64,000 bases of DNA from Autumnicola sp041679265 (GCF_041679265.1 NZ_JBGFSM010000001.1:320708-384707), one strand, 5' to 3'; numbered from the stretch's first letter, positions 45,217-54,633 are shown. The notes: a model not told the origin generated them from the letters alone. Translations and numbers: made by a program.

Positions 45217-45975
45217 TTATTTTTTGCTTGATATCCAAACTACAGGGATCATAATCAACAAAATTATTGAAAACAACATATTATAGCTAATAATTCCAGG
45301 CATCTCTTCTGTTTGAACGAGGTTATGACTAATAAAAAAGAACAGATTACCCGCCCAGTGCATTGACCCTGTGATCCACAAATTTTTTGAATTAATTAAA
45401 GGAATTGCAAAGACTATTCCCAGTAAAAATAAATAAAGTAATACCTCCAGCCCGTCATTTAAACGATAAATATGATTAAGCAAATATATTAATGCCGATA
45501 TAAAAATTATATAAACAGGCCTAAGTTTCCCTTCTAATAGACGGTATACAAGTCCGCGGGTAAGAATATCTTCTGAAAAAGACGTAAAAAGCACACCTAC
45601 TGCAAAGACTAAACTGTTCTTTATGATGATATGGAGTGATGGAATATCGGTAACTTTTTCTATATCCAGATAAATAGCCAAACCCCAGGGAACACTATAA
45701 AGGATAACTCCCAGCATAATTCCCAATAGTACAAATAGAACTGGTTTGGGAGAAATTGGAAGACCCCATGCTTTTAATCCATTTTGGGAATACCAGTGCC
45801 CTGCCAGGAGGGCCGCACCAAAAAACATGAATTGAAAGATAAAGAACAAGCTGGCACTATCCTTAAACATAATCATGTACTCTGCCAGATGATATAGCAG
45901 GAAAAGCACAAGAAAGGAAGCATATAATATATTATCCCGGTGGTGATTTAATCTTATTCCAAAAATTACTGACAT
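45217..45975 (-). CDS. CPBP-family intramembrane protease
   Basis: A 252-residue integral membrane protein with about eight hydrophobic segments. The Abi/CPBP motif is recognisable as FTSFSEDILTRGLVYRLLEG, in which Asp replaces the second Glu of the usual EExxxR. The other conserved elements are the His in LIYLLNHIYR and SMHWAGNLFF. Family members are type II CAAX-protease-like enzymes, sometimes linked to bacteriocin immunity. The substrate is unknown, and the Glu-to-Asp change may alter activity. It is a single gene with no partner nearby. Confidence 0.88.
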   Translation of the reverse strand: MSVIFGIRLNHHRDNILYASFLVLFLLYHLAEYMIMFKDSASLFFIFQFMFFGAALLAGHWYSQNGLKAWGLPISPKPVLFVLLGIMLGVILYSVPWGLAIYLDIEKVTDIPSLHIIIKNSLVFAVGVLFTSFSEDILTRGLVYRLLEGKLRPVYIIFISALIYLLNHIYRLNDGLEVLLYLFLLGIVFAIPLINSKNLWITGSMHWAGNLFFFISHNLVQTEEMPGIISYNMLFSIILLIMIPVVWISSKK

Positions 45976-46131
45976 CTTGAAAGCTGACCAAAATAGGATC
46001 TAAATTTAAATTCTTTTTTCTTTGCTTTTTATTTAAGAAGTAAAATTTTTGCACCGTCATGCTTCCTGTGATTTCTTAAAAACGGCAGTTCAGGTTTTAT
46101 TTCTTATGAAATTACATCACTCTCTTTTTTA

Positions 46132-46518
46132 TTAATCAAGTAAACTAAGGATAGCCTTTATTTTTTCTTTATTGATCGGCTTCATAAATAGCTCTTTCAC
46201 ATAGGGATGATTTGCCACCTCTTCTATTTCTTCAGGATTTTTTGAAAAGGTGAGAATAAATATTACCGGCTTATGTTTAAAATGAACATCATCTAATTGA
46301 TCAAGTACATCTTTTGCAGATAGAACAGGCATATTAAGATCAAGAAAAATCAATAGCTTATTATCCGCTTCATTATATTTTTTAATAATTTCCAGCGCAT
46401 CCTGGGGAAAATTCGTTTTTATAATCTCGGTACCGGGGAAATGTTCTTTAATGGTAATGGCCTGTATGGCATTAATTATTGGTTCGTCATCAATCATGAC
46501 TATTTTATCAAATTTCAT
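46132..46518 (-). CDS. Single-domain response regulator
   Basis: A 128-residue CheY-like receiver domain without an output domain. The acidic pocket MIDDEP, the phospho-acceptor Asp60 (LLIFLDLNMP), the Thr in ILTFS and the Lys in FMKPIN are all present. It should relay phosphate from a histidine kinase to protein partners. No kinase lies beside it; the kinase at 49.3 kb has its own OmpR-type partner. Confidence 0.93.
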   Translation of the reverse strand: MKFDKIVMIDDEPIINAIQAITIKEHFPGTEIIKTNFPQDALEIIKKYNEADNKLLIFLDLNMPVLSAKDVLDQLDDVHFKHKPVIFILTFSKNPEEIEEVANHPYVKELFMKPINKEKIKAILSLLD

Positions 46519-46986
46519 AGGGATATTTTTTATAATTTTTCACCACCTGTACCTTTCAAAACCTCAATTTTGAGCTAGTCCTTCTTGAGCTTATGCACGA
46601 ATATACTTTCTTCAGCATAAAAAACGAAGTCATTCCGGTTGTAATTTTATTTAATGATTATTTGCTAAAAAGAGATCTAATTTTTGCAGGTATATTTTTC
46701 CAATAATTTTCTCTTTTTTTGCATAACTCATACCCTTACTGTAAATGTAAAGAAGAAACACCGTAGCGCTTTTAAAGTTCTACTGCCTTTATAAGTATTT
46801 GCTATGTTCCTCCCATAGAACTTTATAAGCTCCCGTACAAAAACCTGAATATTTAGTAAATCTTTAGAATAGCTTTATATTTTTACAGCTTTAAAATCCT
46901 TCCGGGTGCCGGTGGGTAAGTAAAATCTGTTTAAAAGTTAAGGAGAATTTTCTGGTAAGAAATGACCTTTTAAGGTATTAAGAAAA
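46519..46986. other. Intergenic region between divergent genes
   Basis: No gene is seen. TCAAAA-CCTCAA-TTTTGA (about 46557-46574) forms a weak inverted repeat near the response-regulator start, and TATATTTT near 46875 is one base from a -7 element and could serve the GT39 gene. Confidence 0.4.
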
Positions 46987-48582
46987 ATGGATAAAAAAAG
47001 TTTTGGCTATCTTTTAGGTGTAGTATTGTTATTACTTATTACAATCAATTTTCCGGGATTAACCGAAAGCAGTGAAGCCCGGTATGCTGAAATAGGCATG
47101 GAAATGTTTACCTCCGGTGATTTTTTACATCCCCGGCTCCTGGGAATTTTGCATTTTCACAAACCCCCGCTAACCTATCTCATTACCAGTTTTGGATATC
47201 AGCTTTTTGGGGTAAATGAATTTGGGGCTCGTTTCTTCCTTGTGTTCGCCCTGGCCATACAAATGTGGCTGATTTACAGGATCTCCTGGGAATTATATAG
47301 GGACAAAGGATTAAGCAGGCTTAGCATGGTTCTTTATGGCAGCCTTCCGCTGGTGCTGGTATCCATACTTAATCTAACAACAGACGCTTTTTTAAACACT
47401 TTCATCCTGGCGGCTATTTATTGTTACCTCTGCGAGCAGAGAAATAAAAAGAAAATTTTTACTTATGCTGCCGCTCTGCTTTTGGGAATGGGGGTACTCA
47501 CTAAAGGCCCCGTGGCATTTTTGCCATTTTTGATATTTGTGATCTTTCACAGGTATTTTTTAAAAATCCCCTGGAAAATCGGGGTACATGAGATACTGGC
47601 AGTGATATTATGCCTGCTTTTATCTCTCTCATGGTTTGCTGTAATAATAATGGAGAGGCCGGCCCTGTGGGATTATTTTACAAATCACCAGATAAAAGAC
47701 CGGGTAATGAACGCGCAGGTTTTTCACAGGGAAGAAAGCTTCTGGTATTATATTGCTTTTATCCCCTTGTTGTGTTTTCCTTATTTCTATATCATTATAT
47801 ACCGGTTCTTTAGTAAAAAGAAGAGAAATTCAGGAGAGGACAAAGCACTCATGTGGACGATCATTATTTTACTTTTTGCGTTCTCCTGCTTCTCTTCAAA
47901 ATTAATCCTGTACCTGCTCCCTTCAGCTCCTTTTATAGCGATTCTTGGTGCAAAGACATTATATTACAAACCTGATGGCCTGCAAAAATTAACAAAAAAA
48001 ATTCTTCTAATCTTGCTTTACATTATCGGCATCGGCGGAAGCATCTTTTTAATCATTAAACAGATTTATTTGCCTTCTGTTGTGCTATTATTTCTCCTAA
48101 TTTTTTCCCTGTTTTGGCTCTATAGGAAAAAATCCGGCCTTTCTTTAATCAACATAAGTATGGGGTTTACAGCAATGATCCTGGTTTTGTATGCCAGCTT
48201 TGGATTTTATAATCCTTCAGCTATAAACAGCTATAAAGGCATTTTTCAGGAAATGGAAAATAATTTTCCTGACTCCTCCACTTTGCTGATATATGACCAG
48301 TTAATCCCTTCAGCAAAAATTTATACCAACAAAAAGGTGGTTACCATTCATGATAATAACTATAAGACGCAGCGGGAAATTCAGTTTGAATCGGCAGATA
48401 ATCCTGTTAATTACCTGGATATTTCAAATGAAGGCGAGATTGAAGATTTAATACAGGAATTGTTAAAGCCTGCAAGCATTCTTATGATAAGAAAGAAGGA
48501 CCTGAAAGATTTTCCTCTAAACCCGCAAGATTATAAGCCGAAAAAGACTGAAATTGGTAAGTGGTATTTTTACAGCAACTAA
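46987..48582 (+). CDS. ArnT-like glycosyltransferase (GT39/GT83 type)
   Basis: A 531-residue inner-membrane protein with 10-12 predicted spans. The N-terminal periplasmic loop carries LTESSEARYAEIGMEMFTSG, LLGILHFHKPPLTYLI and GVNEFGARF, landmarks of PMT/ArnT transferases that use polyprenyl-phosphate sugars. The C-terminal soluble part (about 400-531) is short. Such enzymes add sugars such as aminoarabinose or mannose to lipid A or proteins. The two-component genes begin 11 bp after its stop and are probably cotranscribed, so the response may be to envelope stress. The donor sugar is unknown. Confidence 0.92.
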   Translation: MDKKSFGYLLGVVLLLLITINFPGLTESSEARYAEIGMEMFTSGDFLHPRLLGILHFHKPPLTYLITSFGYQLFGVNEFGARFFLVFALAIQMWLIYRISWELYRDKGLSRLSMVLYGSLPLVLVSILNLTTDAFLNTFILAAIYCYLCEQRNKKKIFTYAAALLLGMGVLTKGPVAFLPFLIFVIFHRYFLKIPWKIGVHEILAVILCLLLSLSWFAVIIMERPALWDYFTNHQIKDRVMNAQVFHREESFWYYIAFIPLLCFPYFYIIIYRFFSKKKRNSGEDKALMWTIIILLFAFSCFSSKLILYLLPSAPFIAILGAKTLYYKPDGLQKLTKKILLILLYIIGIGGSIFLIIKQIYLPSVVLLFLLIFSLFWLYRKKSGLSLINISMGFTAMILVLYASFGFYNPSAINSYKGIFQEMENNFPDSSTLLIYDQLIPSAKIYTNKKVVTIHDNNYKTQREIQFESADNPVNYLDISNEGEIEDLIQELLKPASILMIRKKDLKDFPLNPQDYKPKKTEIGKWYFYSN

Positions 48583-48593
48583 AATGTTGCGCT

Positions 48594-49262
48594 ATGAACA
48601 TTTTGGTAGTAGAAGATGAAGCGGGCATTGCAGGTTTTATTAAGAAAGGCCTGGAAGAAGAGTCTTTTTTAATAGAGGTGGCACCCGAAGGCAAAATGGG
48701 ATTAGAAAAGGCTTTATCTGGCAAATTCGATTTGATTATCCTGGACTGGATGGTTCCCGGTCTTAGTGGTATAGAAATTTGCCGGCAACTTAGAAAGGCA
48801 GACAAAGAAACCCCGGTGATTTTCCTGACCGCGAAAGATACCGTGGAAGAGACAATTTTCGGCCTTCAGTCCGGCGCTAATGATTATATAAAGAAACCCT
48901 TCCACTTCCAGGAACTGCTGGAGCGCATTAAAGTACAGTTAAGGCCACAATCAGGAGAGCACAGTATTTTTACACTGGGTCCCATAGAGTTAAATACTGG
49001 TACACATCAGGTATTTAAAAACGGGGAAGAAATAAGTCTTACCTTCAAGGAATTTGCCCTTTTGGAATTCCTCATCCGCAACAAAGAAAGGGTTTGTACC
49101 CGCACCAGGATCATAGAAAAAGTTTGGGATATCAACTTCAGTTATAATACCGGCGTGATAGATGTTTATATAAACGCACTTAGGAAAAAGCTCAAACTTG
49201 GCGCAGAGGAGAACTACATACAAACTGTAAGGGGATTAGGCTATATCGCAAAAGAAATATGA
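48594..49262 (+). CDS. OmpR-family response regulator
   Basis: A 222-residue regulator. The receiver domain has VVEDE, phospho-acceptor Asp51 (LIILDWMVPG), Thr in FLTAKD and Lys in YIKKPF, and is followed by a winged-helix domain (about 130-222: LTFKEFALLEFLIRNKERVC, VIDVYINALRKKL, IQTVRGLGYIAK). The start at 48594 is chosen because it begins MNILVVEDE and follows the GT39 stop; a longer frame would overlap that gene. Its stop overlaps the kinase start by four bases (ATGA). Confidence 0.96.
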   Translation: MNILVVEDEAGIAGFIKKGLEEESFLIEVAPEGKMGLEKALSGKFDLIILDWMVPGLSGIEICRQLRKADKETPVIFLTAKDTVEETIFGLQSGANDYIKKPFHFQELLERIKVQLRPQSGEHSIFTLGPIELNTGTHQVFKNGEEISLTFKEFALLEFLIRNKERVCTRTRIIEKVWDINFSYNTGVIDVYINALRKKLKLGAEENYIQTVRGLGYIAKEI

Positions 49263-50644
49263 AACTGAGCTTTAAAAGCAGGGTGGCACTTTATTACATG
49301 CTGGCAACGGCGCTCATCATTGCTATTGCTTTTTTCAGCGTTTTCTTCCTGGTAAAAAGAACGATTTACGAAAACCTGGATGAGGATCTTACGTATGAAG
49401 CCGCCATACATCTAAAGGAGACGATGCTGGACAAGGGCAAAGCAGTGTTTGCAGATAAGGCGGAGTGGGAAGAGCGGGAACACCGGGAAGTACAGGTAAA
49501 TCCTGTTTTTGTACAGATAATGGATAGCACGGGGGCAAATGTTTCAGATAAATCCCCAAACCTTAAAGAAGAGGAGCTCCGTTTTTTTGGTAACCTTGAA
49601 GACGGGGCACATTACAATGCTTATTTAAAAAACAAACTGGTAAGGCAGGTACAGGTGCCATTTTCAGAAAATGGAAAAAGGTATGGCTACATAATTACCG
49701 CCATGTCTTTTGAAGCCTCCCGGCAGTTAATTCAAAGGCTGGCATGGATTTTACTAATCTGCTACCCCGTGATATTGCTGGGCTTATTTTTTATCTCCCG
49801 GTTTTTGGCGGGACGAAGCATTGCTCCAATAACTGCAATTACCAAAACCACTAACAGGATTAGCAGGCATCACCTTAATGCAAGGGTATCCCTGCCCGAA
49901 AATAAAGACGAACTTTATGAACTTTCTTTTTCCATAAATAAACTACTGGGGCGTATTGAGCAGGCCATGGAAAGGGAGCGGCAGTTTACCAGCGACGCTT
50001 CACATGAACTGCGCACGCCCATAGCTTCCATAAGGGGAACCCTGGAGGTTTTAATAAGAAAGGAAAGAAATGTAGAAGAATATAAAAATGCCATCAAGTA
50101 CAGTTTAACCGAAATTGACCGTACTAGCCTAATCATTGAACAATTGTTGTTCCTGGCCCGCTACGACAGGAAAGCGAAAAAAAAGGAAGAGGAAAAGATT
50201 GAAATTGTGGCTCTTGTAGATGAAATTATCAGCCTTCACGCTTCCCAATTAAAAGCTAAAAATATTAGGCTGATTTTTAATGCTGAAGAAGCGGGGGATT
50301 TTGGAGTGTATTACTACTATGGCTTTGCGATCCTGAATAACATTATAGGGAACGCTGTAAAATATGCTTACGAAGGCTCCACATTAATCATCGAGATATA
50401 TAAAAATGTAAAAGGAGTGGCCTGTAAGGTTATCGATAACGGCATTGGTATAAAAAATGAAGATATAGAAAAGATTTTTAACCCTTTTTACCGCTCCTCG
50501 GCTTTGGAGCATTCCCATATTAAAGGCAGCGGATTGGGACTTTCTATCGTACAAAAAGCCGCTGAAGCCATTGATGCTGAAATAGAAGTGAAAAGCGTTA
50601 AAGGCGAAGGAAGCAGCTTTACCGTTATTTTAAGCCAATCTTAA
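49259..50644 (+). CDS. Sensor histidine kinase
   Basis: A 461-residue membrane kinase with one span near 10-32, a periplasmic sensor of about 125 residues, and a second span near 161-184. These are followed by HAMP, the dimerisation helix with phospho-acceptor His249 (SDASHELRTPIASIRG) and an ATPase domain with NIIGNAVKYAYEGS (N box), DNGIGI (G1), FNPFYRSS (F box) and GSGLGLSIV (G2). It partners with the OmpR-type regulator it overlaps. Similarity to heavy-metal sensor kinases (CusS-like) by architecture is only suggestive. The redox cluster that starts 86 bp downstream may be a target. Confidence 0.95.
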   Translation: MKLSFKSRVALYYMLATALIIAIAFFSVFFLVKRTIYENLDEDLTYEAAIHLKETMLDKGKAVFADKAEWEEREHREVQVNPVFVQIMDSTGANVSDKSPNLKEEELRFFGNLEDGAHYNAYLKNKLVRQVQVPFSENGKRYGYIITAMSFEASRQLIQRLAWILLICYPVILLGLFFISRFLAGRSIAPITAITKTTNRISRHHLNARVSLPENKDELYELSFSINKLLGRIEQAMERERQFTSDASHELRTPIASIRGTLEVLIRKERNVEEYKNAIKYSLTEIDRTSLIIEQLLFLARYDRKAKKKEEEKIEIVALVDEIISLHASQLKAKNIRLIFNAEEAGDFGVYYYYGFAILNNIIGNAVKYAYEGSTLIIEIYKNVKGVACKVIDNGIGIKNEDIEKIFNPFYRSSALEHSHIKGSGLGLSIVQKAAEAIDAEIEVKSVKGEGSSFTVILSQS

Positions 50645-50730
50645 GAAAGTTCTCAGGAAAGGTTTAGACCAAATATTTAAATTTCAACTGTCACTATCAA
50701 AAAAGTAGTGCATACCTTCAAAATAAAATT

Positions 50731-51171
50731 TTGATGAAAAAATTAATGATTTTCTTTCTATGTGCCTTCTGCTTTCAGTTAAATTTTGCACAGGAATGGA
50801 CCACAGATCTTAAGGCGGCCCAGGAACAGGCAGCAAAAGAGGGCAAACCCATTGTTCTTGTTTTTCAGGGTTCAGACTGGTGCGCGCCGTGTATAAAACT
50901 AACGAAGGAAATCTGGAGCACAGAAGAATTTAAAGATTATGCCAAAGATCACTACGTGATGTTACTCGCAGATTTCCCCCGCAGAAGTAAAAATGCCCTT
51001 TCTGAAGCACAACAGGAAAAAAATAATAAACTGGCAGAAAAATACAACTCCAAAGGATACTTCCCATACGTGGTGCTTTTAGATGAAAAAGGCCGGGTGC
51101 TGGGAGATGCCGGATACCAAAAAACCACACCTCGTGAATATATTGCCATGCTCAATTCTTACCTTAAATAA
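50731..51171 (+). CDS. Secreted thioredoxin-like protein
   Basis: A 146-residue exported protein (signal peptide MMKKLMIFFLCAFCFQLNFA). The thioredoxin-fold active site GSDWCAPCIKL has Cys51 and Cys54, similar to the DUF255/thioredoxin_7 group, and the cis-Pro region is GYFPYVVLLDEKGRVLG. It probably reduces disulfides in the periplasm, for example on the Cys-rich DUF4266 protein two genes on, or on an apocytochrome. Its last base is the first base of the ApbE start codon, so translation is coupled. Confidence 0.93.
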   Translation: MMKKLMIFFLCAFCFQLNFAQEWTTDLKAAQEQAAKEGKPIVLVFQGSDWCAPCIKLTKEIWSTEEFKDYAKDHYVMLLADFPRRSKNALSEAQQEKNNKLAEKYNSKGYFPYVVLLDEKGRVLGDAGYQKTTPREYIAMLNSYLK

Positions 51172-52160
51172 TGCTTAAAAAGTTGCTCCCGGTATTCATT
51201 TTCCTTTTTTATGTTTCTGCGGAAGCGCAGCCTGCCACGGTTAAGCGCACCCTTAAACTAATGGGCAGCCGGTTTGACATTACGGTGGTTGCGCAGGATG
51301 AAGCCGAAGCAAATAAATATATAGATACTGCCATTGCCGAAATTAGCCGGATTGAAAAGATGATCTCCTCCTGGGATCCTGCTTCAGAAACTTCGGCTAT
51401 TAATAAAAATGCCGGTTTACATCCTGTAAAGGTGAGCGGTGAACTTTTCCAGCTCATTAAAAGGGCAAAAGGAATTTCAAAACTTACCGATGGTGCTTTT
51501 GATATTAGCTACGCCTCTATGGACAATACCTGGAAATTTGACGGCAGTATGCAGGAAATGCCTTCCGAAGAAAAGATTAAAGCCTCTGTAGCTAAGGTGG
51601 GTCATGAAAATATAATATTAAATGAAGCCGAACAAAGCGTTTTCCTGAAATTACCGGGAATGAAAATTGGTTTTGGCGCCATTGGCAAAGGCTATGCGGC
51701 AGATAAAGCAAAAAACCTCCTGCAACAAAAAGGCGTGGCTGCAGGAATTATTAATGCCTCGGGAGACATGAACACCTGGGGAAAACAGGTAAACGGGCAG
51801 GATTGGAAAGTAGCCATTACCAATCCGTTAGATAAAAATAAAGCTTTTGCTTTGCTACCCATTAAAAATGAAGCCGTGGTAACTTCAGGAGATTATGAGA
51901 AATTTGTTGAATTTAACGGCACCCGTTATGCTCATATTATCGATCCCAGGACCGGGTATCCTGCTGCGGGAATCATTAGCGTAACGGTTTTTGCCCCAAA
52001 AGCTGAACTTGCCGATGCCCTGGCGACTTCAGTTTTTGTTATGGGAAGGGAGGTTGGCCTTAACAGGATAAATCAGCTTCCCGGGATTGAATGTATTATT
52101 ATAGATACTGAAGGCAATATTTTCACTTCAGATCACATAGAAATTAACACCAGCAAATGA
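51171..52160 (+). CDS. apbE: FAD:protein FMN transferase (ApbE family)
   Basis: A 329-residue exported enzyme (signal peptide MLKKLLPVFIFLFYVSAEA). ApbE attaches FMN from FAD to a Thr or Ser of a target protein. Conserved motifs are LMGSRFDITVVAQD, GFGAIGKGYAADKAKNLL, NASGDMNTWG with flavin and Mg contacts, and RYAHIIDPRTGYPA. No obvious RnfG/NqrC-type flavoprotein target lies nearby, so a member of this operon, or a protein elsewhere, may be flavinylated. It overlaps the genes on both sides. Confidence 0.95.
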   Translation: MLKKLLPVFIFLFYVSAEAQPATVKRTLKLMGSRFDITVVAQDEAEANKYIDTAIAEISRIEKMISSWDPASETSAINKNAGLHPVKVSGELFQLIKRAKGISKLTDGAFDISYASMDNTWKFDGSMQEMPSEEKIKASVAKVGHENIILNEAEQSVFLKLPGMKIGFGAIGKGYAADKAKNLLQQKGVAAGIINASGDMNTWGKQVNGQDWKVAITNPLDKNKAFALLPIKNEAVVTSGDYEKFVEFNGTRYAHIIDPRTGYPAAGIISVTVFAPKAELADALATSVFVMGREVGLNRINQLPGIECIIIDTEGNIFTSDHIEINTSK

Positions 52161-52366
52161 TCAAAAAAGCAATATACGGATTGGTTTTTCTAAGCCTTTT
52201 TTCCTGCTCTGTGGTTAAGGAGTACGAGAAAGTCTATATAAATGATCCAGATATGGTCCTGGGAACAAAGAAACTGGATCGTTTTCAAACAAATTTCCAT
52301 TCTTACCGGGAGGCAGCTTCTGGTGTTAATGGAGGAAAAACCGGAGGAGGATGCGGATGCAATTAA
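52157..52366 (+). CDS. DUF4266 Cys-tail lipoprotein
   Basis: A 69-residue lipoprotein (lipobox SLFSC, Cys17). The mature peptide of about 53 residues contains YEKVYINDPDMVLGTKKLD and ends in GGKTGGGCGCN. A Gly-rich end with CxC and terminal Asn is characteristic of the DUF4266 family and suggests metal binding or post-translational modification. Its start overlaps the ApbE stop by four bases (ATGA), and its end overlaps the DUF3570 start by 16 bases, so the three are translationally coupled. Function is unknown; a small redox or metal carrier at the envelope is a reasonable inference. Confidence 0.9.
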   Translation: MIKKAIYGLVFLSLFSCSVVKEYEKVYINDPDMVLGTKKLDRFQTNFHSYREAASGVNGGKTGGGCGCN

Positions 52367-53688
52367 AACTTAAATTGGGCCTGCTGGTGTACTTTGCCAT
52401 TTTCGGGCTTCTTAATGCTTCTGCACAGGAGGAGAATTCTGAAGAAAATGCTTATAAGAAAAGGGTTTTGGAAAATACAGAAATAGATTTCCTAACCAGC
52501 TATTATACACAGGACGGTAACAATGCCGCGGTTTCCGGAGGAAAAGGAACTGAAGAGCTTACCGACTTCACTCCCACCATTGTGGTTTCCATTCCGCTAA
52601 ATGCCGATGATGTGTTAATTATAGATGCCGCGATTTCTGCTTATACTTCAGCTTCCTCCAGTAATATCAATCCGATTGACGGTTCAGGGCAGGCAGATCC
52701 TTTTACTGCATCTTCCGGAGCTTCCCAAAGCGATACCTGGGCCAATCTTAATGCCACTTATAGTCATAGTTCCAATAGCCGCAACAAGATCTGGACGGCT
52801 AATTTTTCCGTAGCAAGTGAATACGATTACTTTTCTCTAGGTTTTGGAGGAAGTTTTACAAAATTATGGAATGATAAGAATACTGAACTTACCATAAACG
52901 GGAAATTATATCTTGATAAATGGAATCCAGTTTATCCTTATGAATTAAGGCCATTTGGAGCAAATGGAAGAGGGCTCAGCGATGCATTGTTTAACCGCAA
53001 TACAGTTAGCGGAAATGCAGATTACAATCCTGAGTTCACGGAATTTGCAGATAAAGGACGAAATTCTTATTCCATTGGCTTTAATTTTTCTCAAATCCTT
53101 ACCGAAAAAATGCAGGCTAGCCTTGCCTTGGACCTGGTGCAGCAGAATGGCCTGCTATCTACCCCTTTCCAGAGGGTATATTTTGGTGATATTGAAGATT
53201 CCTTTATTGAAGATTTCCAGCTAGCCGATGCTATTGAACAGTTACCAGATACCCGCTTTAAAATAGCGGCCGGCGGAAGATTGAATTATTACCTTAACGA
53301 AACTTTTGTACTAAGAGGATATTACAGGTTTTATAATGATGACTGGGGGATACAATCACATACGGCCAGCCTTGAAATTCCCATAAAGCTGGGAACTAAA
53401 TTTACATTATATCCCTCATACCGCTATTATTATCAAACTGCTGCAGATTATTTTGCAGGTTACGAAATGCATACCTCTGGTGAAGAATTTTATACTTCAG
53501 ATTATGACCTCTCCCGTTTTTCTGCCAATCAGTTTAGTTTTGGTGTAAATTATACCGATATTTTTACCAAATTTACACTCTGGAATTTACACTTAAAAAG
53601 TATCGATCTTCGATATTTGTATTATGAGAGAAATTCCGGGTTGAATTCGAATTTGATTTCAGCAGGAATAAATTTTATTGTGCAATAA
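52351..53688 (+). CDS. DUF3570 outer-membrane protein
   Basis: A 445-residue exported protein with a signal peptide (MRMQLKLKLGLLVYFAIFGL, ending in LNASA) and an extended beta-strand pattern throughout, ending in LNSNLISAGINFIVQ, consistent with a large outer-membrane barrel. Landmarks of DUF3570 include IDFLTSYYTQDGNNAAVSGG near the mature N-terminus and RYYYQTAADYFAG near the end. It is regularly encoded directly after DUF4266 and ApbE genes, as here. No activity is established. A second Met two codons in is an alternative start. Confidence 0.92.
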   Translation: MRMQLKLKLGLLVYFAIFGLLNASAQEENSEENAYKKRVLENTEIDFLTSYYTQDGNNAAVSGGKGTEELTDFTPTIVVSIPLNADDVLIIDAAISAYTSASSSNINPIDGSGQADPFTASSGASQSDTWANLNATYSHSSNSRNKIWTANFSVASEYDYFSLGFGGSFTKLWNDKNTELTINGKLYLDKWNPVYPYELRPFGANGRGLSDALFNRNTVSGNADYNPEFTEFADKGRNSYSIGFNFSQILTEKMQASLALDLVQQNGLLSTPFQRVYFGDIEDSFIEDFQLADAIEQLPDTRFKIAAGGRLNYYLNETFVLRGYYRFYNDDWGIQSHTASLEIPIKLGTKFTLYPSYRYYYQTAADYFAGYEMHTSGEEFYTSDYDLSRFSANQFSFGVNYTDIFTKFTLWNLHLKSIDLRYLYYERNSGLNSNLISAGINFIVQ

Positions 53689-53711
53689 GCTAAACCTTAA
53701 AAATTTTAAAA

Positions 53712-54173
53712 GTGGCGGGAAAGAAAAAAATAGTCAAAACAATCCTTATAGCGCTGTTAATCATCCTCTTGGCATTGCAGTTTTTCAGGCCGGAAAAGAA
53801 CATTTATGATGAGATCCCTCCAACAGATATCGCAAAAATTGAAAATATTCCAGGGGATGTTTCTAATATCCTGGTGGAATCCTGTTACGACTGCCACTCT
53901 AACAATACGGTGTATCCATGGTACAACGATATTGCCCCCGTAAACCTTTTTTTAGATAATCATGTAAAAGATGGCAAGCGTCATCTTAATTTTTCTGAAT
54001 GGGCTAATTATTCCGCGGAAAAAAAAGAGCATAAAGTAGAGGAAATTGGGGAAACCGTGGAAGAAGGGGAGATGCCTCTGGATTCTTACCTGTGGTTACA
54101 TGCAGAAGCAAAACTGACTGATGCGGAAGAAGCCGCATTACTGGACTGGGTGGCGAATTATTCAGCGAATTAG
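53712..54173 (+). CDS. Haem-binding domain protein (c-type CxxCH)
   Basis: A 153-residue protein starting at GTG, with an N-terminal membrane anchor (IVKTILIALLIILLALQFF) and a periplasmic Haem_bd domain. The haem attachment site is CYDCH at residues 58-62, followed by SNNTVYPWYNDIAP and WLHAEAKLTDAEEAALLDWV, both typical of the family. It should carry one covalent haem c. Located 23 bp behind DUF3570, it probably belongs to the same operon and supports an electron-transfer role for the cluster. The GTG start is the only one that includes the anchor. Confidence 0.9.
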   Translation: MAGKKKIVKTILIALLIILLALQFFRPEKNIYDEIPPTDIAKIENIPGDVSNILVESCYDCHSNNTVYPWYNDIAPVNLFLDNHVKDGKRHLNFSEWANYSAEKKEHKVEEIGETVEEGEMPLDSYLWLHAEAKLTDAEEAALLDWVANYSAN

Positions 54174-54633
54174 TTTTACAATATAAATGGCACTACATCT
54201 TATCCTATGCAGATTTGGTCCCCCCTGCTTTGCACCTTTACGGGTTAACTTTAATCTTTAAGTTTTTAAAGTAATACTTTTACTCATGATTATCCATCCT
54301 AAGCACTTACTTTTACTACCAATTTAAATACGTATAATACTCACAGGTAAGGTTTTAAAAAAAACCCCTCACGCTTACCTAAACTAAATTCGTGGGAAAT
54401 TTAATAGAAGAATCCCCCAGGTGTAAATTTATTCCGAAGCGTATAAGTTCCAACCTACTGTGCCTGTAAAAAGGAGTAGAGAAAAAAAATAGGTTTATTA
54501 AAATCTCTTACGAAGACCTGTAATATCAAGGAAACTTAGCGGAGAAGCAGAAAATTAAAATCTTGCTACCATTCTTGAAGGGAGCCTATTGTAATTCATA
54601 AACTCAATGGAAAAGGAAATAAAACAACCAAGG
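54174..54633. other. Intergenic region between convergent operons
   Basis: No gene is found. AGGTAAG and CTTACCT (about 54347-54384) form a hairpin around an A-rich loop and may help terminate transcription arriving from either side. Nothing else stands out. Confidence 0.5.

Noticed and set aside
48714..49223. Antisense frames within the OmpR-type regulator gene
   Set aside because: Both are fully contained in a well-supported gene on the opposite strand.
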